Origin: Collinsella sp.
GTDB lineage: Bacteria; Actinomycetota; Coriobacteriia; Coriobacteriales; Coriobacteriaceae
NCBI GenBank assembly: GCA_031294825.1
Contig: JAUMPM010000018.1
Span: 144,584 to 208,583, forward strand
Direction of reading: 5' to 3'
DNA length: 64,000 bases
Under the pieces are notes generated by a model. It had not been told where the DNA came from and ran no database searches. It worked only from the letters and a program-made list of their open reading frames with translations. The number at the start of each line of letters is the position of its first letter. Position 1 is the stretch's first letter. A program made the position numbers and the translations under genes. Below are positions 57,800 through 64,000 of the stretch, in pieces.

Positions 57800-60253
57800 C
57801 TAGCCGCGGACCTCGCCGTTTACGCCCTTGCACACCTTGGTGACGATCTTCTGGTGCGCCTTCTCGACCTCTTCGCTGGTGAGCGTGTGGTCGTCGGAGC
57901 GATACGTAAGTGCGAAGGCCATGGACTTCTTGCCCGCTCCGATGCGGACCGGATCGCGGTAGACGTCGAACAGGCGCACGCCCTCGAGCAGTTTGCCGCC
58001 GGCACTCGTAATACGACGCTCAAGATCCTCGCAGGTCACAGTGTTGTCGACCACGATAGCAAGGTCGTGCTCAACGGCAGGGTACTGCGAGAACTCGCGG
58101 TAGTTCTCCTGATTGCGGGCGCCCTTGATCAGCTTGTCCAGATCGAGCTCAAAGGCAACGACGACCTCATCGATGCCGCAGGCCTCGCGCGCCTCGGGGT
58201 GAATCTCGCCGACCCAGCCCAGCACGGTACCGCCCGAGAGCACCTCGGCAGCACGACCCGGCTGCAGGAAGGCATAGCTCTCGCCCTCGACGGGACGGAA
58301 GCGAACCTTCTCAATGCGCAGCTGGGCGAGCAGCTCCTCGACGATGCCCTTGCCAAAGAAGAAACGCAGCTTGCGGTACTTCATGTTCCAGGACTGCTCG
58401 CTCCACTGGCCCGAGAGCACGCCCGCGACGGACTTGGTCTCCTTGGGCAGGCTGGCATTCTCGCGACCGTGGAACAGACTGCCGACCTCGTACAGGTGCA
58501 CGTTGGGCGTGCCGTGGGCCTCGTTATAGGCAACGGACTGCAGTAAGCCCGGCAGCAACGAGCGGCGCATCTCGGTCTGCTCGGCGACCAACGGGTTCAT
58601 GAGCACCACGGGGCAGCCGCGGCCTTCGGTGGACATGCCGATCTTCTCCAGGTCGCCCGGGGCAGCAAAGCCAAAGGTCGTGGTCTCGTTGAGGCCGCAG
58701 GCGCGCAGGATCTCGCCGACCTTGCGGGTAAGCTTCTGCTCGCGCGTCAGACCGCCGATATGGTTCTTGGCAGCCGGAATGGTCGCCGTGACGCGACCCA
58801 TGCCCCATAGGCGCAGGACCTCCTCGATCAGGTCAATCTCGCGCGGCAGGTCGGGACGGAAGCTCGGCGGGGTAACCATAAAGTCCTCGCCGTCGCGCTC
58901 GACGGTGCAGCCCAGACGGGTAAGCGAACGCTCGATAAAATCGGGCTCGATGTCGGCACCGCAGATGGCATGCACGCGGGCCAGGCGCAGCTTGATGCTG
59001 TCGATGGTCTTGGGCGCGGGGAAAACATCGACATAGCCGGGAGCAACCTCGCCGCCGGCGATCTCCTCGATGAGCGCGCAGGTAACGTTGGCGACATCCA
59101 CGCAGCCAGTCTCGTCAACCTGGCGCTCAAAGCGAATGGAGGCGTCGGAGATCAGCGACAGATCGCGGCTGGTGTGCGAGGTGCGACCGGCGTTGAAGCA
59201 AGCGCTCTCGACCATCACGTCGACGGTGTCGTCCTCGATCTCGGAATCCATGCCGCCCATAACGCCGGCCAACGCCACGGGGCGCTCGCCGTCGGTGATA
59301 AGGCCCATGCCGGCGTCGAGCACGCGCTCTTCGCCATCGAGCGTCGTGAATTTCTCATCCTGCTGGGCGGCGCGAACCACCACGCGACGGTGGCCATCGC
59401 GCTCGGCAAAGGTGTCCAGGTCAAAGGCGTGCAGCGGCTGACCGGTGAGCATCATCACGTAGTTGGTGATGTCGACGATGTTGTTGTGCGGACGCACGCC
59501 CAGGGCGTTAAGGCGCTTGACCATCCAGTCGGGCGACGGGCCGACCTTCACGTTGCGCACGATGCGGGCGACATAGCGGTCGCACAGGCCCTCGTCGGCA
59601 ATCTCGACGAAAAGTTCGTCGTCGGTCGCGCGGCCAGTCTCCGCCTTGATGGCGGGCAGCTCAACGTGGAAATCGCGATCGAAAATGGCGCCGGTCTCGC
59701 GGGCCATGCCGATCATGGACAGGCAGTCGGGGCGGTTGGGCGTGATCTCGCAGTCGAGCACAGTATCACTCGAGCCCACATACTCGGCAAACGGCATGCC
59801 GCAGGGCGTATCCTCGGGCAGGATCATAATGCCAGAGTGGTCGCCGCCCAGGCCGAGCTCGCGTGCGGAGCAGTTCATGCCCATGGACACGACGCCGCGA
59901 AGCTTGCTCTTCTTGATCTTGACGTCGCCGGGCAGAACTGCGCCGATCATGGCCGTGACGATGTGGTCGCCGGCCTCGAAGTTCTGCGCGCCGCAGACGA
60001 TCTGCAGCGGAGCGGGATTGCCGTCGGCGTCGAGGTTCTTGTCACCCACGTCGACCGAGCACACATACATATGGTCGCTATCGGGGTGCGGGGTCTTGGT
60101 GAGCACCTTGGCGGTCACCACGTGGTCGAAGGATTCTCCCACGGTGTCAATCGCCTCGACCTCAGTGCCGGTACGGATATATTCGTCCGAAAGGGTCTTG
60201 GGATCCTCCGGAATATCGATCATGGTCTTGAGCCAGTCGTAAGAAACGCGCAT
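57800..60253 (-). CDS. pheT: Phenylalanyl-tRNA synthetase, beta subunit
   Basis: 817 residues; forms the alpha2-beta2 enzyme with PheS. tRNA-binding EMAP domain (FDHVVTAKVLTKTPHPDSDHMYVC) near 40-150, B3/4 editing domain (about 205-390; TPNRPDCLSMIGMARE, NIVDITNYVMMLTGQPLHAFD), B5 domain, and FDX-ACB anticodon domain at 720-817 (REFSQYPAVEHDLAIVVDN). ATG 60253 with AAAGGAG. Separated from pheS by 180 bp with a structured repeat, more than usual for this pair. Confidence 0.97.
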   Translation of the reverse strand: MRVSYDWLKTMIDIPEDPKTLSDEYIRTGTEVEAIDTVGESFDHVVTAKVLTKTPHPDSDHMYVCSVDVGDKNLDADGNPAPLQIVCGAQNFEAGDHIVTAMIGAVLPGDVKIKKSKLRGVVSMGMNCSARELGLGGDHSGIMILPEDTPCGMPFAEYVGSSDTVLDCEITPNRPDCLSMIGMARETGAIFDRDFHVELPAIKAETGRATDDELFVEIADEGLCDRYVARIVRNVKVGPSPDWMVKRLNALGVRPHNNIVDITNYVMMLTGQPLHAFDLDTFAERDGHRRVVVRAAQQDEKFTTLDGEERVLDAGMGLITDGERPVALAGVMGGMDSEIEDDTVDVMVESACFNAGRTSHTSRDLSLISDASIRFERQVDETGCVDVANVTCALIEEIAGGEVAPGYVDVFPAPKTIDSIKLRLARVHAICGADIEPDFIERSLTRLGCTVERDGEDFMVTPPSFRPDLPREIDLIEEVLRLWGMGRVTATIPAAKNHIGGLTREQKLTRKVGEILRACGLNETTTFGFAAPGDLEKIGMSTEGRGCPVVLMNPLVAEQTEMRRSLLPGLLQSVAYNEAHGTPNVHLYEVGSLFHGRENASLPKETKSVAGVLSGQWSEQSWNMKYRKLRFFFGKGIVEELLAQLRIEKVRFRPVEGESYAFLQPGRAAEVLSGGTVLGWVGEIHPEAREACGIDEVVVAFELDLDKLIKGARNQENYREFSQYPAVEHDLAIVVDNTVTCEDLERRITSAGGKLLEGVRLFDVYRDPVRIGAGKKSMAFALTYRSDDHTLTSEEVEKAHQKIVTKVCKGVNGEVRG

Positions 60254-60318
60254 CTAACTGGTCTCCTTTCATCTGTAACGCCTGCAATAAACAGTCGGAA
60301 AACTCCAGCTACGGAGAC

Positions 60319-60417
60319 GGGTTTCCGAGGTGCCGCAGATTGCCTTGAAAGAGGAGGGCCGCGTACTTAGGTACGCAACCGACGATTGAAAGGCAAGGTG
60401 CGGTGGCTCGGGAAGCC
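60319..60417 (+). repeat. Structured hairpin repeat, family A, copy 2 (between pheS and pheT)
   Basis: Outer arms GGGTTTCCGAGGTGCCGCA and TGCGGTGGCTCGGGAAGCC pair with several mismatches. Inside, TTGCCTT-GA-AAG faces ATT-GA-AAGGCAA. The apical stem GCGTAC-TTAG-GTACGC is distinct from the other copies. It interrupts the pheST operon 17 bases past the pheS stop. Confidence 0.75.
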
Positions 60418-60433
60418 GCCGGGACAGGTCAAC

Positions 60434-61510
60434 TTAAAATTGGTTCAAGAAGCGCATATCGCCTGTCATGAGCGTTCTGAGGTCGGGCAGGTCGTAGCGC
60501 AGGGCCGCGACGCGCTCGGCGCCAATACCAAAGGCGAAGCCGGTGTACTTCTCGGGGTCGATGCCGCAGTTGATCAGGACGTTGGGGTCGACCATGCCGC
60601 AGCCCAGGATCTCGATCCAACCGCTGTGCTTGCAGAAGTTGCAGCCCTTGCCGCCGCAGACGTGGCAGCTCACGTCCACCTCACAGCTGGGCTCGGTGAA
60701 GGGGAAGAAGTGCGGGCGGTAACGCGTCTTGCGATCCTCGCCAAACATGCACTTAACAAAGTAGTCGAGCGTGCCCTTGAGGTCGCCAAAGGTGATACCC
60801 TCGTCGACGACCAGGCCCTCGATCTGGTTGAACTGCGGCAGGTGGCAGGCGTCGGCCGTGTCGGGACGATAGACGGTGCCCGGGCAGATCATGTAGATGG
60901 GCGGCTTCTGCGACTCCATAGTGTGGATCTGCACGCCCGAAGTCTGGGTGCGCAGCAGCACGTCGGACTCGCCGTGGGCGTGAGCCTCGGGGTGCGCGAC
61001 GCTGCCGGGGTTGTTGTCGACCACGTAGAAGGTATCGCGGGCCGAGCGGCTCGGGTGATCCATGGGGGCGTTGAGCGCGGTGAAGTTGTAGTAGGAGGTG
61101 TCGACCATGGGGCCGGACTCGACGGTGTAGCCGATGCCGCAGAAGATGTCCTCGGCCTCCTCGATAATCTGCTTGATCAGGTGCTGGTGGCCGATCTGCG
61201 GACGGATGCCCGGCAGCGTGATGTCGACGGCGTCGTGCTCCAGTGCGCGCTTGAGGGCGGCGGCCTTCATCTCGGTGTTGCGCTCGTCGAGCATGCCCTC
61301 AATCAGCTGGCGCATCTCGTTGGCTCGCTTGCCCATCACGGGACGATCCTCGGGGGCGAGCTTGCCCATCATGCGCATCAGGCCGGTGATGCGGCCCTTG
61401 CGGCCGAGCAGCTCAACGCGCGCAGCCTCGAGCTTGGCTGCGTCGTCGGCGCCTGCGACGAGCTCCTTGGCCTCTTCCTCGAGTTTGACCAGATCATCAA
61501 TCAGACTCAT
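60434..61510 (-). CDS. pheS: Phenylalanyl-tRNA synthetase, alpha subunit
   Basis: 358 residues; carries the catalytic core. N-terminal coiled coil (LVKLEEEAKELVAGADDAAKLEAARVELLGRKG), then RPQIGHQHLIKQIIEEAEDIF, motif 2 PGTVYRPDTADACHLPQFNQIEGLVVDE, CHVCGGKGCNFCKHSGWIEILGCGMVDPNVL and motif 3 GFAFGIGAERVAALRYDLPD. ATG 61510 with AAAGGG; longer frames read into the T-box leader. Confidence 0.97.
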   Translation of the reverse strand: MSLIDDLVKLEEEAKELVAGADDAAKLEAARVELLGRKGRITGLMRMMGKLAPEDRPVMGKRANEMRQLIEGMLDERNTEMKAAALKRALEHDAVDITLPGIRPQIGHQHLIKQIIEEAEDIFCGIGYTVESGPMVDTSYYNFTALNAPMDHPSRSARDTFYVVDNNPGSVAHPEAHAHGESDVLLRTQTSGVQIHTMESQKPPIYMICPGTVYRPDTADACHLPQFNQIEGLVVDEGITFGDLKGTLDYFVKCMFGEDRKTRYRPHFFPFTEPSCEVDVSCHVCGGKGCNFCKHSGWIEILGCGMVDPNVLINCGIDPEKYTGFAFGIGAERVAALRYDLPDLRTLMTGDMRFLNQF

Positions 61511-61595
61511 GTCTTCCCTTTCGTCTCTCGCGCATCCACTTGCCGCGGCGGCTGGAGCCACCCGGAGCTGCGGATGTGCGGCCCGGTTCGGTAAC

Positions 61596-61875
61596 AAAAA
61601 ACCGCCCTCGGGCATGTACATTGCCCAAGGACGGTTGAATTCCGCGGTACCACCTTGTTTGACCCGGCGGATGTCTGGCCCGCCGCGCCCACTCTGTGCC
61701 CCTTGTCGCGAGGCTCACGGCTTCCCTACTGGGGCTTCGCCACCGCTGGCCGCGTGCCCGTTGAGGTCGCTGCTCGGGAGTGAACGCTTGGCCCTTGTCA
61801 CCGCAGGAAGGCTCGCAGCCCATGACCTTCCCTCTCTTGCCGGCGACGCGGCGGGCAAAACCCTCTCCGTCAACG
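61596..61875 (-). promoter_or_regulatory. T-box riboswitch of pheST
   Basis: The T-box sequence AAGGTGGTACCGCGGA lies at 61641-61656 (minus strand). It is followed by the terminator ACCGTCCTTGGGC / GCCCGAGGGCGGT with TTTTTT (61596-61635). Stem I features upstream include GAGAGGGAAGG with GCTGCGAGCCTTCC. The likely specifier codon is TTC at 61782-61784, in GCG-TTC-ACTCC, fitting phenylalanine. Uncharged tRNA-Phe is expected to turn the operon on. Confidence 0.92.
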
Positions 61876-62014
61876 CATTGGGCTATAGGATAACACATTC
61901 TGTGTGTGCATCGCCGCGTTCCGTTTTGTTCGCACTGGGTACAAGGCAGGTAGCTGTGCAAACTGGCCGCACGCCCACCCGTGGCGCTCGACCTGCGAGA
62001 TCAAGGATATAGGT

Positions 62015-63556
62015 ATGGGAAAGAAACTCGATAAGAAGGCCAAGGCGGGCAAGAGCATCAAGAAGCTCCGCAAGCTCGAAGGCAAGCTGTGGACTCGCGA
62101 GTACCTGCTCAAGATTGCCGAGTTCGATGGAGCGACGATTGCTCCTGCCAACGGCGCAGCAGCGCGTGCCGACGCCATGGGCACGCTTGCCGGCGAGCAT
62201 CACAAGCTGCTGACCAGCGAGAAGTCCGTTGAGCTCGTACGCTCGTTAGCGCGCGAGACCGTCGCCGGCGGCAAAGTCGACGACCCTCAGCTGCTCGACG
62301 AGATCCGTGTGCTCGGCCGCGATCAACGTGAGGCCAGTGCCATCCCCACCGAAGAAGCCGAGGCCTGGACCAGGCTCACCTGCGAGGCGGACGCCGTGTG
62401 GCACAAGGCCAAGGCAGCCAACGACTGGGCGAGCTTTGAGACCTATGTGGATAGAATCGTCGCCCAACTTAAGCATCAGGCCGAGCTCATGGACCCCAAG
62501 CGCGATCCATACGACGTTTGGCTCGACCAGTACGAGCGCGGCCTTTCCGCCAAGAGCTTCGACGCGTTTTGCGACGAGGTCAAGGCCACGGTCGTGCCGC
62601 TCGTGCATGCCATCGGCGAGCGCGGCCAGCAGCCGGCTGCCGACTTTTTGCACGCCCACGTGCCCGAGGCTGCCCAGCGCGCCATGAGCTTCGACCTTAT
62701 GAAGCTTGTCGGCCTGGACCTGGACGACACCACGCTTGCCTTTACCGAGCATCCGTTTAGCGAGGGCTTTGCCGTGGGTGATGCGCGCATCGCGACGCAC
62801 ATCTACGAGGACGACTGCATCTCCAACGTCTACAGCATCATCCACGAGGCGGGGCACACCATGTACGAGCTGGGCGTCAATCCCGCCTATGCGCGCACGT
62901 GCTTGGAGGGCGGCACCTCCATGGGCATCCACGAGAGCCAGAGCCGCTTTTTCGAGAACACCGTGGGTCGCAGCCGCGCCTTTATGGGCCCGCTGCTCGA
63001 GGTGCTGCGTCGTCACGCGCCCGAGGTCTACGGCGACGTCGACGAAGACACGCTCTACCGCGCCGTGAACATCGCGCAGCCGTCGTTGATCCGCACCGAG
63101 GCCGACGAGCTCACCTATCCGCTGCATATTATGGTGCGCTACCAGATCGAGCGCATGCTGTTTGCCGGCGAGGCTGCGGCCAAGGACATCCCCGCGCTTT
63201 GGAACCGCTTTATGGACGAGTACCTGGGCATTCCCGTTCCCGACGACACGCACGGCTGCCTGCAGGATACGCATTGGAGCGGCGGTTCGTTTGGCTACTT
63301 CCCCACGTATGCGCTGGGTAGCGCCTACGATGCCATGTTTGTGCCGGCCATGTGCCGCGACGGCGTCGACCTTACCGGTGCCTGCGCGAGCGGCGACTTG
63401 GCACCCGTCCGCGCGTGGCTGGGCGAGCACATTTGGCAGTGGGGCCGCGCCAAGGACGCGCCGGAACTCATCAAGGGTGCCTGCGGCATGGATTTTGACG
63501 CCCGCTACTACTGCAGCTACCTGCAGGACAAGTTCACCACGCTGTACGAGCTGTAA
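62015..63556 (+). CDS. M32 family metallocarboxypeptidase (thermostable carboxypeptidase 1 type)
   Basis: 513 residues, cytosolic zinc enzyme releasing C-terminal amino acids. A Lys-rich N-terminus (MGKKLDKKAKAGKSIKKLRK) is followed by the M32 helical fold: YDVWLDQYERGLSAKSFDAF, FSEGFAVGDARIATHIYEDD, the zinc site SIIHEAGHTMYELG (HExxH), GIHESQSRFFENTVGRS (third ligand Glu), and LTYPLHIMVRYQIERMLF. ATG 62015 with AAGGA nine bases upstream. Divergent from pheST. Confidence 0.95.
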   Translation: MGKKLDKKAKAGKSIKKLRKLEGKLWTREYLLKIAEFDGATIAPANGAAARADAMGTLAGEHHKLLTSEKSVELVRSLARETVAGGKVDDPQLLDEIRVLGRDQREASAIPTEEAEAWTRLTCEADAVWHKAKAANDWASFETYVDRIVAQLKHQAELMDPKRDPYDVWLDQYERGLSAKSFDAFCDEVKATVVPLVHAIGERGQQPAADFLHAHVPEAAQRAMSFDLMKLVGLDLDDTTLAFTEHPFSEGFAVGDARIATHIYEDDCISNVYSIIHEAGHTMYELGVNPAYARTCLEGGTSMGIHESQSRFFENTVGRSRAFMGPLLEVLRRHAPEVYGDVDEDTLYRAVNIAQPSLIRTEADELTYPLHIMVRYQIERMLFAGEAAAKDIPALWNRFMDEYLGIPVPDDTHGCLQDTHWSGGSFGYFPTYALGSAYDAMFVPAMCRDGVDLTGACASGDLAPVRAWLGEHIWQWGRAKDAPELIKGACGMDFDARYYCSYLQDKFTTLYEL

Positions 63557-63579
63557 AGCTTAGGCGACACGCCAACGCA

Positions 63580-63619
63580 AAGGGGCGCCGCAGGATCCAT
63601 CCCGCGGCGCCCCCTTTTC
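63580..63619 (+). terminator. Terminator of the M32 gene
   Basis: GGGGCGCCGC / GCGGCGCCCC with a 12-base loop, then CCCTTTTC. Confidence 0.85.
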
Positions 63620-63623
63620 ACCT

Positions 63624-63801
63624 AGTCATTGGGGACGTTCTTTAATAACTAGTCGTTTGGGACACTCTTTGCCAGCCAGAAACCCGACACATAGGAACCC
63701 AGCACTTGGGGACGTTCCTTATGTGCCGGCACTTTAGGAACGTCCCCAAGTGCCGGATGACGAAGAGTGTCCCCGATGGCTAGTCGTTTAAGAACGTCCA
63801 T
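63624..63801. repeat. Three-level nested palindrome (GGGGACGTT / GGGACACTC class)
   Basis: Outer GGACGTTCTTTAA (63633-63645) faces TTAAGAACGTCC (63788-63799). Middle GGGACACTCTT (63659-63669) faces AAGAGTGTCCC (63763-63773). Inner CACTTGGGGACGTTCCT (63703-63719) faces AGGAACGTCCCCAAGTG (63736-63752), a perfect 17 bp. The ACTAGTC element seen at 10604-10613 recurs twice. REP-like. Confidence 0.75.
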
Positions 63802-64000
63802 TACAGTCGAAATTGCCAGCCTGGGACCACCTCGGGCTACGATTGAGGCGCCCCCGGAGCGGGCCGCCGACCGGGCGCCCGCGCACGGCCGAACGTCCCT
63901 GCCCCCGAGAGGGCCTGTTGGGTGCTGCCGGCGCGGGGCGCGCCGCCCCCGACGGCTGATAGGAAAGTGCCGGGCAGGTGCCGCGGCTGGTAATGTGAGT
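63802..64000. other. GC-rich end of window, no gene seen
   Basis: Very GC-rich (runs such as GGCGCGGGGCGCGCCGCC) with several short self-complementary stretches. I see no convincing reading frame, ribosome site or RNA gene. It could be an intergenic repeat or the start of something beyond the window. Confidence 0.5.

Noticed and set aside
63802..64000. Possible gene start at the right edge
   Set aside because: No frame with a ribosome site; sequence is GC-rich and self-complementary.

Overview
The window reads as chromosome of a high-GC monoderm actinobacterium of class Coriobacteriia, most like Collinsella. This is an inference from GC content, codon choice, AAAGGAGG-type ribosome sites, gene content (an ECF-type cobalt/nickel cassette, Tad pili without a secretin, a T-box on pheST) and the style of the intergenic repeats; no database search was possible. 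Nearly all genes lie on the minus strand. The plus-strand exceptions are a D,D-carboxypeptidase, one 57-residue membrane protein, pyruvate kinase and an M32 carboxypeptidase.

Layout: 1-5.1 kb, hisS (cut by the window edge), an MFS transporter, an M20 amidohydrolase and a DMT exporter. 5.4-10.5 kb, two abutting YhgE/Pip membrane proteins. 10.9-15.7 kb, htpG, a GNAT enzyme, and a polysaccharide control trio (PHP phosphatase, BY-kinase, Wzz-like adaptor). 15.9-22.6 kb, PhoR/PhoB, PstB, then a VanS/VanR-like pair divergent from a penicillin-binding D,D-carboxypeptidase. 22.9-31.3 kb, tRNA-Ser, two tRNA-Arg, a TPR protein, serS, proC, rlmH, an SPFH protein and tRNA-Leu. 31.3-37.6 kb, tatD, rsmA, metG, rsmI, a GH5-like protein and tRNA-Phe. 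37.7-47.3 kb, a compact Tad/Flp pilus operon in the order cpaB-tadZ-tadA-tadB-tadC-flp-orf-pilin-like-tadE-tadG-tadE-DUF192, held together by 1-65 bp overlaps. 47.6-54.8 kb, rsgA, a Ca2+-type P-ATPase, pyk and a zinc phospholipase C-like protein. 54.8-57.7 kb, cbiMQO behind a promoter with a palindromic operator. 57.8-63.6 kb, pheST under a UUC-specifier T-box, and the M32 carboxypeptidase.

The protein-coding genes are mostly ordinary. The unusual material is between them. (1) At tRNA-Ser, tRNA-Arg and tRNA-Phe, the 3' end of the tRNA plus its terminator is duplicated about 185-192 bp away. A related palindromic element of about 120 bp sits in the broken T-arm and ends in an inverted copy of that host tRNA's own T-arm. 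(2) Four copies of a hairpin family share one architecture: a variable outer stem, a 6-7 bp stem, tandem G.A/A.G opposition, a 3-4 bp stem, and an apical stem with a UUNN loop. The stems change sequence but keep pairing. Two copies carry the same accessory hairpin. (3) There are nested palindromes built on GGGGACGTT, GGGACACTC and GGGACAGG cores, a 219 bp element with 30 bp inverted ends, and four 61-62 bp palindromic tandem repeats. (4) The P-ATPase leader hides its ribosome site in a hairpin. (5) The GH5-like protein has lost the expected acid/base glutamate.
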